From Ischnura elegans (taxonomy: Eukaryota > Arthropoda > Insecta > Odonata > Coenagrionidae), in the NCBI RefSeq assembly GCF_921293095.1, contig NC_060254.1, positions 60,620,069 to 60,684,068 of the forward strand: a stretch of DNA of 64,000 bases, read 5' to 3'. The notes below the pieces were generated by a model, which saw nothing but the letters and a program-made list of their open reading frames with translations, made no database searches and was not told the DNA's origin. Numbering within the stretch: position 1 is the stretch's first letter; each line of letters opens with the position of its first letter. A program made the position numbers and the translations under genes. This document shows positions 9,993-21,645 of the stretch, piece after piece.

Positions 9993-12935
9993 TGATGGAA
10001 GGGGAAGAAAATGCGTTTCAGAGGAGGGGAAGTGGAGAAGTCAGACGGGCAGGGTAGGGGAAGTGGGTGGGAGGTTCGGATGGTGGTCGTGTGGGCGTAC
10101 TGCGGAAATGACGAATGATTCAACACGTCCCTACCTTCACGCGGGCATAAATACTAACCCCCACTACCTTCCCAGCTTCCCACACCAGAATTCTCTCCCT
10201 CTCTCACTCCCTCAACAGTCGAAATTAACTACTCACTAGTAGGGAAAGGGGGAGACCACTGCGCCGGTGTTCAAAATAGGCCGAGGAAAGAACGCAGGGG
10301 GAGGCGTGGGCCGAGCAAACCGGTGACGAATGTTTCAACCAACCTTTTATTAAAAGGCCATAGAACCACTTATCTTTCAGTGATTTCATTTAAGGATAAA
10401 TTTGGAAGAAGAATCTGAACATTTTTTTAGGATAGAGAGAGAGAGGAAACGTATATAAAATATTTGAATACGTTTTATAAACGTGTACACTTTTAAAATG
10501 TTAAAAAGATTTAATCAAGATACATAAAATATAGTTTTTCGCTTACTGGTTAAATAAAATAATTTAATATTTCCACAGGATTTAATCGAGCAACGATTTA
10601 TTCGTTGCTACCACAAAATTGTAACAACAACATTTCTGAACAAATTCTGTGGAAAAAATGCAATGATTCATTTAACTAATATAAAAACTACCAACAAATT
10701 GTGCCGGATATTATACAAAAAGTTTTTCGCGTTCGATGCACCGAATGATGGTATATTTTAAGCGGCCAATCTCATCACACTTGAAGGAATAAACATATAT
10801 TTATCCAATCAACCATTTAAATCACCTCTTAATGATATTTTAATATTCATGCAAATATTTATATCTACTTTACCAAAATATTAAAACCAAAAACTTAAAC
10901 AAATACTCTGGAAAAAAGAATTTTTGGAACAATACAAGTTTCAAATGACTAACTTTCAAAACTGATGTGGAATGTAACAAATGACTTTAGTACCATTCCA
11001 GTACCAATAAACATATAAAGTGAAATAGGACAAATATCAGCATGAATGAAATTTAATAAATCATGAATGAAAATAGGTTTTCCCAAGTTATTCACAAACC
11101 CCTTCTATAGTGGGCGTTTTCCTTCTGAGGGTATTTTTCCATTGAGGACGAAAGTCAATATCCTTATTTTTTCCCATGTTTTTTTCACATCTTTTTACAC
11201 TGGGTATATGTAACATTGTTCACTTTGCATTTTTCATGTTTTTAAAAGAATATTTCTACGCCTCTTTTGTTCTAATTTGACTACATTTAATTTCAGGAGT
11301 AACTTGACAATGTATTCCTCAGCAAATAGCTCATATATGAGAAGGGGTTCGATAAAAGATGGGCTTTGATAGTTCCAATCTCGCCCAATACAGACGAATG
11401 ATTACAATTATCCTCCAGGTCTCAGGCTCCATTAGTTGCGGGACGGACTGGAGATAAATACACGAAATAAGCCGAACTGAAAGCGTAACAACGCCTTAAC
11501 GCACGTGAAATATATAGAACCCTTTCCCTCACTCTTCCAGCACACAGAATTTCCCTCGCATTTCGCGGCGTCTGAAATTAAGACAGCTCAAGAGCTTGAT
11601 TTGAAAATTACCTCGTTGCAGCCTCCACTTAAGGGATGAACGAGTTTATAAGTAGGGTATGCACTTAACACTTGAAAGCTAAAGGTAACGGTGGGGCCCG
11701 GCGCATAATGACAAGAATTCATTAGTTCACCAGAGCATGCCTTTCTATTTGGGGAGCCCAAATCCCTAAAAATACGACGAAATAATGCCGCCGCGAGGTA
11801 TTAAAATGGGAGGAGGGACCGAACTAATAAAGCAGACGCCGCAATCAGAGTTTCCACGGGTGCTAAGGACAGGTTGGTGCTAATTGGAAACCCGATTTCG
11901 GAGAACGATACGCGTTGTCTCCCGCTTCGCATGCACAAGAATGATACATGGACGGCGAGTCATTTATGAATCACTAATGTCATTACGCGATCCCACAATT
12001 AAGTTTAAGGCGGAGGGGAGGAAACCTTTATTAACTCTGAAAATACGGAAACCTAACGACTTCTCGCCTTCCAGGAAGGAAAACTTGACGAGCTTAATAC
12101 AGACAACTTCCTCGGAGGAAAATGGTGCCTCTCATTACATTATCTTCCACGAAGAATTCAACAAAGTAGTCAGCAATTTATAAAGGTGAAAGCGAATTGA
12201 ATAATTGTAAAAATAACCTGAAGACCTGGAGAGTTGGCCCAAAATAATTTTAATATCGTGGAATAATACAACAATACGTTTTTTCCAGGAATAATCGAAC
12301 GAATACAACAGAAGGACTTGAGCCTTGTCCACAAAAAGCTAACTTGAGGTAATTATGGCGTTGAAAACTCAATAAGAGCGTCTGTTTTTTTTTACAATGG
12401 CGTCACTGGACTGAGGAGATTCATTAGTTGAGAAGAGCTCAAATTTTAATTGAAATTAACCAGTGGCAACGAATATGGTTTTGTCCATCGACAGACATAA
12501 AAGTATCGTTTATAAGTCAAGTTTTGTCCAGTTAACATGCTGTGGACAAGACTTAAGTACTGAAAGTCAATAAAAACTACAAGGAAAAGTGACGACAAGG
12601 TACAAAGGTTTGATGCTAATAGTTTCCTTAATGGCTCCTTCAAAATTGAGAAAATTGCAATGTAAAAAGAGGAAACATTAAATTCTATTTTCACTAAAGT
12701 CGCACTTTCCTGTAATAGCGACCAACATACGCCACAGCGATAAACATAGGTAACAGGGACAAGTCTCTTCCTTTTCCAACTAAAACACTCTGGAGGAAAT
12801 ATATGTACGCACAAACTGAAGTTTCTATTTATTGTATCTAGATAATTCAATGCGGATGTTAAACACTCCATGAGGAAATGTCAGAGCTCCCGCTTTATTA
12901 GCGCTGTTATCAATAACAGACATTTTTTAACTTCC
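9993..12935. other. Non-coding stretch; possible conserved regulatory DNA at 11.6-12.1 kb
   Basis: The sequence is AT-rich from 10.35 to 11.4 kb with no features. The 11640-12070 segment is more complex and GC-balanced (GGGGCCCGGCGC, GCCGCCGCGAGGTATTAAAA, GTGCTAATTGG) and reads like a conserved non-coding element, but nothing proves it. A 141-codon minus-strand frame at 12446-12871 and a 99-codon plus frame at 11884-12183 match no family I know. Confidence 0.35.
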
Positions 12936-12936
12936 A

Positions 12937-13125
12937 CGGTGTATTTTTTGAAATTCCAACCGGCTTCGGCTGTTACACCACTATCTAATACAGAAAAATT
13001 GATAACGGAGTAACTTCCGAAACCGGTCGGAATAAAAAAAATACACTGGGGAATTAAAAAAGTGTCTGCTATTTACAATATGGAACCCTTCCACCACGTA
13101 CAAGCTTCAAGTTTCGATTTAATTA
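12937..13125. repeat. CGAAAC-motif palindromic element (family copy, with unique flank)
   Basis: Two inverted arms share ACCGGTTTCGG (left, 12958-12974, as rc) and CCGAAACCGGTCGG (right, about 13016-13030) around a short centre. The outer sequence AAAAGTGT / ACACTTTTTTAATT also pairs. Beyond the right arm, TATGGAACCCTTCCACCACG and AAGCTTCAAGTTTCGATTT match, inverted, the sequence beside the palindrome at 44.88 kb, so both are copies of one element rather than chance hairpins. Confidence 0.7.
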
Positions 13126-13148
13126 GTGATGAATAAATTGTCTACTTA

Positions 13149-13205
13149 GCAGGGCCGGGTAAATGGAGGGGGCCCAATGCGCCCGGGCCCTGGGTCACTC
13201 ACCAA
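13149..13205 (+). repeat. Possible hAT-type terminal fragment
   Basis: CAGGGCCGGGTAAATGGAGG followed by GGGCCCAATGCGCCCGGGCC resembles the end of hAT-derived repeats, which often start CAGGG. I cannot find a matching opposite end or target duplication. Confidence 0.35.
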
Positions 13206-13713
13206 CCCAGTGCCCCTCACCAAGCATGAGTCTTCCGCCAATATAGAGGTAAATCTCACAAGACCGGAAAAAAACGAAGAAAACAACATCATGCATGAGC
13301 GGATTCGAATTGAAGCTGGGTTATTTTGTGTTAACATTTAGTCGTCAACAAAGACATTAATAAATGGTTAATCAAGGAGAGTGCCTGAATTGTAATGCAT
13401 TAGTTACATGCATACATAATGCAAATAAATTTACTGAAAATGTGTTATTATGTTACATATTGGAACACTTTAAGGAATGACGCCTCGGTAACTTAACCCA
13501 GTAGAGAGCGCACGGCGAAATGTAACATTAGAAGGAAGGCACGTGGGGAGTTGTCGACACTCCATAGAAAATATTTTTTTATCTTTCCTTGGATTATAGA
13601 TATGCTGTAATATCTTTTAAATAGGTCCACCGAATTTGATTGATACTAATAATTATTCTTATTAATTAATTAAAGAAGAAACACGTGATATTCACCCCGC
13701 GCGCCCTTTCCTG

Positions 13714-13815
13714 GGTTTACTGGCTAGAGCACTCGACCAGAAATCGGGGGATCCGGGTTTGAATCCAGATCAAGGCGAATGGTTTTTTTTCTCCGTAGAT
13801 TTTTCCCACCAAAAC
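13714..13815 (+). repeat. tRNA-derived SINE (SINE-2, copy 1)
   Basis: TGGCTAGAGCACTCGACC (A-box-like) is followed by an anticodon-arm-like stretch and CCGGGTTTGAATCCAGAT (B-box-like), then AAGGCGAATGGTTTTTTT and CTCCGTAGATTTTTCC. The same head and body occur on the minus strand at 17832-17932. Confidence 0.75.
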
Positions 13816-13925
13816 GGGCTCCTGGCCACCCACATCATAAATCTGATACTAAGTAATGTAACTCAATTATTCTTCTTAATTATACACGATGTTGTTGTCT
13901 CTTTTAACTTATTTATTCAACTGCT

Positions 13926-14085
13926 CTGGTAACTTGCCAACAACTTTTTACCCCTGACAACCCTTTTCTTATTTATAAACTTCAACACTTTCCCTTGTTG
14001 ATTTAAATTAAACAATACGTATCTCAAAACAACTTTTTACCCGTGACAACCCTTTGCTTTATAAACTTCAACACTTAGTACTTCC
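13926..14085 (+). repeat. Local tandem duplication, about 2 x 60-80 bp
   Basis: CAACTTTTTACCCCTGACAA ... ATAAACTTCAACACTT (from about 13939) is repeated with few changes from about 14029 (CAACTTTTTACCCGTGACAA ... ATAAACTTCAACACTT). Confidence 0.75.
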
Positions 14086-14523
14086 TATCATTTTTCAATT
14101 GAATGTTTTTCCTAAAGACTCGCACCGATTACTAAACGCCACGTCACGAACTCATTTGCCCTCTTCCCTAAAGGGCTCAAAAACTTATAAGTTAATTCAT
14201 CTCGACCGGCTCCCACTCCAACTCTCTCGACCGTGGAAGATTCGCCTCCTTCTCCAATCCATTACGCCAATTGATTTCGGCCAAAGGGGTCATCGAGGCT
14301 GAGAGCTGGTCCGAGAGAATCAGTTGATTGGATCGAAAGAAGATGGGATGAGAACGGAAGGGAGACCAGCTTAGGACGTCGCGACGAACAGGAGGCTGAT
14401 GCCGTCAGCCATAAATGACCATTTCGCCATTGACGTCGAGCACAGAAAAGTAACTCCAAAAGAGATCTGGTGCAAGAAATAGGATCGGTCACTGAGACCC
14501 GAAATGGCAATTCAATTCAGTAC
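14086..14523. other. Non-coding stretch, nothing recognised
   Basis: The base composition is balanced, with short frames on both strands that match no family. No repeat copy was seen elsewhere in the window. Confidence 0.4.
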
Positions 14524-14524
14524 A

Positions 14525-15034
14525 TCGATGGCTAAGTTCTAACAATACGTATCTCAAAATTTGGCCGATCTGAGTTAATACTGCCAATACTGTTTATTTA
14601 TTTATCAAATTTTCCACATACATCATATTTTGCCATTTAATAGAGGCACAGTATAACAAAATTAAAAAGTACAAACTCAATCAAACATAATAAATCTAAA
14701 TATATAACAATACATTGAAAGTACATCTTCTTGACCTTAAGAGTTTCTATTAAGGTAGGAAAGAGCGCGGTTTGTAAAGGAGTGGTTTGGAAAGGAGAGC
14801 GGGTCAATGTGATTTGGAAGAGAATTTATGAGGGAAGACTGTCAATTAAAAATAAAATTCAAGAAAAAACAACTCTTTGTTTGGAAATTTATGCTTCTTT
14901 CTTAGTTTTTAAAAAGTATTTTTGCTTTTTCATTTCAATTGGTTTTTATATAAAATTTAAAAAATAAATCGTTTTTTTGGTCTCCTGAAAAGTTGCTATT
15001 ATTGAGGTACGTGTTGTTAGAACTTAGCCATCGA
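14525..15034. mobile_element. MITE with TCGATGGCTAAGTTCTAAC terminal repeats, copy 1
   Basis: The left end TCGATGGCTAAGTTCTAAC followed by AATACGTATCTCAAA is matched, inverted, at the right end by TTGAGGTACGTGTTG and TTAGAACTTAGCCATCGA, giving terminal repeats of about 33 bp. The interior is AT-rich and has no transposase. A second copy with the same ends lies at 32573-32827. Confidence 0.85.
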
Positions 15035-15044
15035 TATACTTACC

Positions 15045-15235
15045 TACAGGGTGTTTCAGGAGGATTATGCAATACTTCAGTGTTAGTGGAGACAATTTTA
15101 AGCATTTTTTGTGCTATATACAAGGGGTCGCAAGTCCTTAGTTACTGCGCTATGGCAACGCAAACATTTTTAGGAAGCACTTTACAGGTAACATGAGAAC
15201 GGTTTTACTTGGGTATCATGCCTTTTCGACATTTA
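15045..15235 (+). repeat. GGGTGTTTCAGGAGGA repeat, copy 1
   Basis: ACAGGGTGTTTCAGGAGG, TATGCAATACTTCAG and GGAGACAATTTTAAGCATTT match the block at 46005-46115. This looks like one end of an unclassified dispersed repeat. Confidence 0.65.
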
Positions 15236-16530
15236 TTAAAACTGGATTTTTAAGGATATTAAATACATAAGGTTGGGCAAAAATGTGCGATTATAACTGA
15301 ATGGGAGAGAAGCCAAGGGAACAAGTGATTTCTTTTTTAATACAGAATTATGTGCAGAATTACGTAAAGAAAACAAACGACTTTCAGAACATAACTGAGA
15401 GACACTCGTATCCCTTGGCAACCAAGTTTTTAAGTATTTCTTCTAAAAATTTACTTTACATAACTCTGTTGAGAAAAAAATCACTTATACCCATTGGCTT
15501 CAAACCCCCTCAGTTGTTAGAAACAATTAATCTTCGACCCTAATTAAACGGCAGCCTTGAGCGAGTACCAACAATAGGATTGCGCAATCTCACCCTTTTT
15601 GAGATTATTTCAAACTTTAATTTAACAATTTCAAACAAAATTTAATTTTAAGGTAGTTGCATTTACATGGCAAAACAATATGGTAAACTCGATCTACACT
15701 ACGTCGAGTCACTTTAAAAAGCATCTCGACAATCATGCATAAAAATACTGTTATTATCAGGTAGGTACTCCAAGCTCATGAAATACTTATCAGATAAATC
15801 AAGCGTAAACAATTCCCCAGACGGAACAAGAAACTTCATGAGTAATAAGAATAAAATAAATACGCTCACTTCACCAAGTTAAACTAATGCTGATCCTTCA
15901 AAAGTAATAGAATTAATTATTTATAGCACGATTTACGTACTTAAATAGACATTGAATAAAATATGAAGGATGACAGTACGATAGAAGCTTAGCCTTATAA
16001 AATATAAGATAAGTTGAAACCAAACTTGAGCAATTTTAATGGCCATGATGAAGATATCCGTGGTAGTGGCCTGGAATTCTATTTCCTACGGAATGAAAGC
16101 CATAACGAACCGAGGAGACGGGTCGCCGTCTGCCTTCGACGAAGAATGAAGGGCGCGCGATTCCTCCGTGGCCTTGCGCGTTGCTGGTCCGCGATGGAAT
16201 TCACGCGGATTTCGAACAACCCGGGATTTCCCCGTCCCTCTCTGACGAAGGCAGAGGAGGAATAAGAAGTTCGCGGAGGGGGAACAAAAGAAAGCGGCCC
16301 GTCCAGCCAGCAGACGTGAGCTGGTTCTGATGCAGCCAACCAACATCTCCGGGGCGAAAACGCCACGCAATCGAAACGAATCATCGAATGAACCAGTGCT
16401 CTCGTAACAGTTAAATGCACAGAGAATATCGAGAAGATAAAAGAATATGTCAGATCTTTTTCATGCTTCTGCATTTTATTGGATGGTTAATGATGACCTG
16501 GAGTGCAGTGCTTTAAGGTGCGGAAATATA
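15236..16530. other. Non-coding stretch; complex segment at 16.05-16.4 kb
   Basis: The first part is AT-rich and featureless. The 16060-16380 segment is GC-richer (GGGTCGCCGTCTGCC, GAAGGGCGCGCGATTCC) with overlapping open frames on both strands, and could be a CpG island or an exon. None of the frames resembles a known protein. Confidence 0.35.
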
Positions 16531-16534
16531 GACA

Positions 16535-16935
16535 CTTGGAAGGAGAACCAGCAGCAGAGAAGTCAAGAGTGGAAGCATTCGAAATGTGGTGCTACCGAAG
16601 AATGATGAAGATAAAATGGATTGACCGTGTGAGTAACCAGGAAGTGCTAAGGAGAGTGGGAGAAAAGAGAAGCATCCTAAAAACATTAAGCAGAAGAAGG
16701 GATAACTTAGTTGGCCACATTTTGAGGCACGATGGTCTGATGAAGACAATCGTTGAAGGACAAGTGGAAGGGAAAAAGGGCAAGGGACGGCCCCGAATGA
16801 GTTATATAGGACAGGTTGTAAAGAATGTAAAAGAGAATAAATATGTAGCTATGAAGAGATTAGCGGATAGGAGAGAGAAATGGAGAGCTGCGTCAAACCA
16901 ATCTTAGGATTGTTGACTAATGATGATGAGGAAGG
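16535..16935 (+). pseudogene. LINE-A copy 4, best-preserved tail (about 120 codons open)
   Basis: A continuous frame runs AFEMWCYRRMMKIKWIDRVS, VLRRVGEKRSILKTLSRRR, DNLVGHILRHDGLMKT, EGQVEGKKGKGRPRMS, VAMKRLADRREKWRAASNQS, then a stop and a GATGATGAGG tail. It is 5'-truncated: everything upstream of the AEKS block is absent. The N-terminal residues of the surrounding frame (from about 16503) come from flanking DNA, not from the LINE. Because this is the least degraded copy, it is the best seed for building the family consensus. Confidence 0.9.
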
Positions 16936-17830
16936 AGAACGAGAGAAGACTGGAGATGTTAAGATGCGGGTGTGGAGAGGAATGGAGAAGAGTAAGTGGA
17001 AGGAAAGGAAGAGAAACGACGAAGTGTTGGACGTGGTGGAGGAGAGGCATCTTTTAGATGAGATACGAAGGTATGGATAAAGCGAGTGCTTGGCGGGTAG
17101 GGGATGTTGAAGGCATTGTTAGAATACATAGCTAGAAATCAAAGGTAAAATGTTGGGTAAACGAGAAAGTGGAAGAAAGAGAATATGATTTTTCGATCGA
17201 ATGAATGGGAGTAGCCCTTATTATGAATTCACGTGGGAAGTCATGATGGGAGGGGTAACTGTAGGAGTGCTTTGCAAATACGTCATACAAACCTACCTAA
17301 TCGGTAGAATACTTAAATAATAATAATTGAGGAGGTGTAAAACCAACAGGTACAAGTGATGTTTTTCTAAACAGTTAAATACATATAGATAAAAGAAATA
17401 AAATAATAAATATACAAAAACTTGGAGGCCAAAGGATAGGAGTGAGTCTCTGTATTAACATCAAGTGGAAAATCAAATACACTACTAAATATCTTATCGA
17501 TCCCATTTGTTTTCTTGACCTAATTTCTGTACCAAACTCTAACCTCTTAGCTCCTCACCCTCTCAAATGAAAAAAGGGAGATTTTTTTAACGGAGTATTA
17601 AGTTCTTATAAATCATTAACGTAGGTGAGTCAAATTTTGGGCATTTTTAATGTTTTCACTATGGACATGTGCCTTTAAATAAATCTTCTCTCATTTTAAT
17701 ATATATTGTAGTGTTTTTCTGAATAAATACGAAGATAAGCGTATTAAAATATTTTATGTCTACCGACAGTTCGATGGAAACACGGCGCATCGATATAATA
17801 GCGCGATCTGGGGACTCGATGATGACAGTC
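16936..17830. other. Non-coding stretch, nothing recognised
   Basis: Purine-rich to about 17250, then AT-rich. No supported gene or repeat. Confidence 0.45.
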
Positions 17831-17831
17831 A

Positions 17832-17932
17832 TTGTGCAAAAAATCCAGAGAGAAAAAAATAGTTCGCCTTGAACAGGATATGAACCCTGAACCCTGGATT
17901 TCCAGCCGAGTGCTTTAGCCAATTATAGTTTC
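17832..17932 (-). repeat. tRNA-derived SINE (SINE-2, copy 2)
   Basis: The minus strand reads TTGGCTAAAGCACTCGGCTG, GGGTTCATATCCTG, AAGGCGAACTATTTTTTT, then CTCTCTGGATTTTTTGCAC. Order and spacing match SINE-2 copy 1. A fragment of the same body (TTTTTCTCCGTGGATTTTTC) lies at 18158-18200 on the plus strand. Confidence 0.75.
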
Positions 17933-18016
17933 GTGCGCCAACTTACGGTATACACCTATACAAGCTACCGAGGCGTTATTCCTCTTGGTGGATATTTGCG
18001 GACACAACTGGACTAG

Positions 18017-18063
18017 GTGGTATGGACTGCTGAGCATATGATGCCACAAGCAGTCCATACCAC
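18017..18063. other. Perfect 15-bp stem-loop
   Basis: GTGGTATGGACTGCT and its exact reverse complement AGCAGTCCATACCAC flank a 17-base loop. Function unknown. Confidence 0.8.
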
Positions 18064-18118
18064 GTGCGCACAGCGCCACAGCCGGAATGCAGGCCCGGAC
18101 TTGGAACACTTAGAGGCG

Positions 18119-18248
18119 TTAAGTATACCGGGACTAAGTATACCGTACATTCATCACGATTTTTTCTCCGTGGATTTTTCGCACAATTTGTGCATTGCGG
18201 GTGACTCTCGTAATAAGTTATCACCGTGGCTAGTCCCGGTATACTTAA
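18119..18248. repeat. Small inverted-repeat element with 18-bp perfect ends enclosing a SINE-2 tail
   Basis: TTAAGTATACCGGGACTA at 18119-18136 is matched exactly, inverted, by TAGTCCCGGTATACTTAA at 18231-18248. The enclosed 94 bases contain a SINE-2 body fragment (TTTTTTCTCCGTGGATTTTT). Confidence 0.75.
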
Positions 18249-18880
18249 GACGGTCATGCTTGACTCACCACTTCGTAAACCACCATGTACCTACTCCGAA
18301 AACCTCTGGTTCCTCCGATTACGTCCGTTCCCATGCCTCTCGCCTCCGATGGACGACCGACATCCGCCAGTACTACCTGGAGGCCTCCGGAGAAAGCACT
18401 TCGACGCCACTCAACGATTCAATCACCGGTGAACTGCCTCCGGTTCTCACAGCACTAGTTTCCGATCCATTAAAATCGACGAACCCATTCGCAGAAACGA
18501 CCCGCGAAAATCGCTAAATAGAATATCATTATTTTTTTTCTTTCCCAAGATCTCTCTATACGCCAGAGGTGATCACGAAGAATGCAGAGGGAGGGCTCAG
18601 GTGCTCAAAGGAAAGCCGATGAAGGTCTTTATTTCGGGGAAAATAAAAGCCGTTGGCATCGATGGGCTAGTTTACCTTTTTCACTATACCCCCTCTTCAC
18701 ACTTTCCTCGGAACCTTGGGGAAATGGATCATAAGAGAGAATACGAGAAAGAAGTGAGATTATGATAACTCATTCCCATTATTAGATTTGAATATCATTG
18801 CATTCCTGTAACACCGAAAACAACACCATTGGCCTTTTAAAATGGGTTTTTAGCTTAAAAATTTAACGTACAAGAGCATC
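18249..18880. other. Non-coding stretch, nothing recognised
   Basis: An open frame crosses this region from 18017 to 18517 but begins inside the stem-loop and the SINE fragment, so I do not treat it as a gene. Confidence 0.4.
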
Positions 18881-18881
18881 C

Positions 18882-18972
18882 ATACCCTGGATCGGGGCAA
18901 CCTAACAAGGTGGGACTCAAACCTGCGACCTTCCGGGTGGCAGGCTTTAACCAAAGGACTTTAACCAAATAA
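18882..18972 (-). repeat. tRNA-like sequence, probable SINE head or tRNA pseudogene
   Basis: The minus strand contains GGTTAAAGCCTGCCACCCGG then GGTCGCAGGTTTGAGTCCCA, a recognisable T-arm (B box). No closing acceptor stem is present. Confidence 0.45.
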
Positions 18973-20455
18973 AATAAAAATGAAAATTTTAAACTTTAAT
19001 ATCACGCTATATTCGCATCTTATACTGCTTTGGCCCAAATAACTGTTAAGAAAATGAACTACGGACTGGCCTCCCTCAGCCATTTCAAAAATGATAATTT
19101 TAAGACATGCAATTTTATGCGGAGGTAAACACATCGTTTTATAAACAAATTCACAGCACTGTACTTAACAGTGAATACGTTAATTTTATTTTTTTACATA
19201 TTTATTTATGATCAATGTTTTTTACTCTTTAATCATTAATATTATGTTATTTAGAGCATACGAAAATGTGGTTACCTAAAGATTAGGTATTTTTACATAC
19301 TCAAGGGAAGCATATGTATTAAAAAATCATTACATTACTTTGAAAAAGTCAACCAACAATCAAGCAAGAAAGGTGTTGTCTTTCATTTTAAAGGAGTATA
19401 ATAATATACGAAGTTTATTTAAATTGTAGAATTAAAATGAATTCAGTATTAAAAACGGAAATTTGGTATCGACTACAAAAAATATTTTACCCACACATTA
19501 TTACACACGCTAAGGAAACTAATAAAAATTTGAAGCAATTTTTATCATGATCTTAAAGTTTCGATGGGATACCACGGTGTTCGCCCATAACAGTCTCTTC
19601 ACCTCGGAATAAAACTCAAAAAAGCATAACTAACATTGAAGTGAACCTCAACTACACTCTATCTCAACAAACATCATTAAACAGTTTAAAAAAGAAGCCT
19701 TTTTTCATTCCCCAAAAGGAAGCATTTACTGAACATTCTTTTTGTTCGAATCAAAGCACCTGACAACTTCCGCGGAGAAATAAATAAGAAAATATCGATC
19801 ACAACATAACGAGTAGATTGAAGGACACTCTTTTTGGGAAGATTTTTCAATTCGCACGACAGTCACACAGCTTTAAGTCTCTCACACAAAATTGAAAGGA
19901 GGTCACGGCGGAAGGAGTACCTATACCCTCCAGGTCACACAAACATTGAAAGCTTTGCGAAAATTAAACGAATAAAAACCGTCCACTTCTCACGAGGAAA
20001 TTTCTCGAATAAGATCAAATGAAAAACCCTTCATTCAACAGCGGTTCACAGGAAGAGAGGAGGTTGAAAAGCGAAAAATATAGCGTTTGAGCGAAGGAAA
20101 AATTCAGCTACGATATATACTCTCCCGTTTCCTCTACTGCAGCCGTTTTATTACTGATTCACCTCGAAAAATGCTTGGAAACGAAACGATCGGGAAACTT
20201 ACAAAAATTAAACGATGAAGTTTATCACTGAATGAAATTAACCAACTATATTTAAAATTTACTCTCCTTCAAAGTAAATTAATCCATGCAAACCTTAAAA
20301 ATAGTAACATTTATCTTGTAACTTAATTTTTTATATGCTTTTCGTTCAAAATTTCCTAAGCCATGCTACTAAAAAAAACTTATCTTACTACCTAGCAAAT
20401 ACATTCAACGCATTCATTGATTTGTGGAATTTCGACACATTGAAATAAGACGTGG
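18973..20455. other. AT-rich non-coding stretch, nothing recognised
   Basis: No supported gene or repeat seen. Confidence 0.45.
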
Positions 20456-20459
20456 TTAA

Positions 20460-20562
20460 ATTTGTCCATAATTATTTAATGTGTACGACACGTTTCGGCA
20501 TACACAACCTTGAGCCAGAAGATGGTTCTGTGAGCCGAAACGCATCGAACGCATTAAATAAT
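20460..20562. repeat. CGAAAC-motif palindromic element, interrupted on the right by a MITE
   Basis: Left arm ATTATTTAATGTGTACGACA then CGTTTCGGC; right arm AGAAGATGGTTCTGTGAGCC, GAAACGCATCGAACGC and ATTAAATAAT. The arms are inverted copies and the right arm shows the family motif AGAAGATG - hairpin - CCGAAACG. The 665-bp TIR element begins immediately after the right arm. Confidence 0.75.
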
Positions 20563-21226
20563 AGGGTGGTTTCCAATTATTTTTTTGTTGCCTAAATCGA
20601 AAGATTATAACTCCTGGAGTACGTATTTCACGCTTTTAGATTTTTGAATGACGATATCTATTTTTTGCGATTGAATGAAAAGTGAAAATTTTCAAGCACG
20701 CGAAAACGCGACGCGTAAGTATGAATGCCGGGAAAGCTCCCCGTGTGACGTATTTCTGGTTCCCGCTGCCGCCCTGTGAGGTGACCTTGAGGCGAGGCTT
20801 AGCGCTGATACGACGCAGGCTGCTAGCAGGCAGCTGAGTACCCTGCTGGCTGGTAGCGCTTGGCTTATTTAAGGATTATTAATACCTTATCAAATGAAGA
20901 AAACTTTCCGACTTTAGCCAGTTTTAATAAGTGATTATTAAGACATGTTTCCCTGAGCTCTGCGCCTCATGCATGCATTGGTTATCTCAGACAATGTAAA
21001 ACTCCTATCTTCTCGTATAGAAACTAGGTCCCTGTGACGTCACGTGGAGTGGCATCGCATGGGCGCCAATCTGGTCCTTTTCAAATGAGGATAAAAATGG
21101 ACCATTGCCATTCGTCTAAACCGGTATTTCTAAAACGAAATAATTTGTATATTATGAATACAGTAATGGTGGGTAACGAATCGCAATCAATGACTTTCGT
21201 TTTCTTTGATGAAGGAAACTACCCTA
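20562..21226 (+). mobile_element. 665-bp TIR element flanked by TA (GGGTGGTTTCC ends), copy 1
   Basis: The left end TAGGGTGGTTTCC is matched by GGAAACTACCCTA at the right, with TA at both borders, as in Tc1/mariner-type insertions. The copy at 59126-59779 on the opposite strand is similar throughout (GTGACGTCACGTGGAGTGGC, ATGGGCGCCAATCTGGTCC, GAAATAATTTGTATATTATG). Both copies keep a short open frame reading MTSR-VASHGRQ-GPFQMRIK... through FFDEGNYPI; see findings. No transposase domain is recognisable, so it is non-autonomous. Confidence 0.85.
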
Positions 21227-21264
21227 TTGTCGAAAAGCGCAACTATCTTTTACTGAACTTTAAC

Positions 21265-21645
21265 AACAGCGGAGAAGTCAAGAATGGAAGCATTCAAAAT
21301 TTGGTGCTATCGAAGAATCATGAAGACAAAATGGATCGACCGTGTAATTAACGAGGAAGCTAAAAAGAGTGGGAGAAAAGAGAAGCCTCCTAAAAGCATA
21401 GAGCAGAAGACGGAACAACAGTTGCCACATTTTGAGGTACGATGGTCTGATTAAGACTATCGTAGAATGACAGGAGGAAGGGAAGAAGGGCAAGGGACGG
21501 CCCCGAATTAGTCACATAGGACAAGTTATAAAGGATGTAATAGAGAAGAAATACGTCGCTATGAAAAGGTCAGCGGATAGTGAGTGGAATGGAGAGCTGC
21601 GTCAAACCAATCTTAGCGTTGTTGACTAAAGATGATGGTCACTAA
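21265..21645 (+). pseudogene. LINE-A copy 5, frame-broken tail
   Basis: Shares with other copies the blocks NGSIQNLVLSKNHEDKMDRP (in a shifted frame), AGTGGGAGAAAAGAGAAGCC, GGGCAAGGGACGGCCCC, and GTGGAATGGAGAGCTGCGTC at nucleotide level. Several indels destroy the frame. It ends at GTTGACTAAAGATGATGG. Confidence 0.85.

Noticed and set aside
12446-12871. 141-codon minus-strand frame
   Set aside because: No family resemblance, no splice or promoter context, AT-rich chance frame likely.
13600-13690. TTAATTAATTAA palindrome as a regulatory site
   Set aside because: Simple AT-rich symmetry expected by chance in this base composition.
18017-18517. 166-codon plus-strand frame
   Set aside because: It starts inside a stem-loop and runs through a SINE-2 fragment; no recognisable domain.
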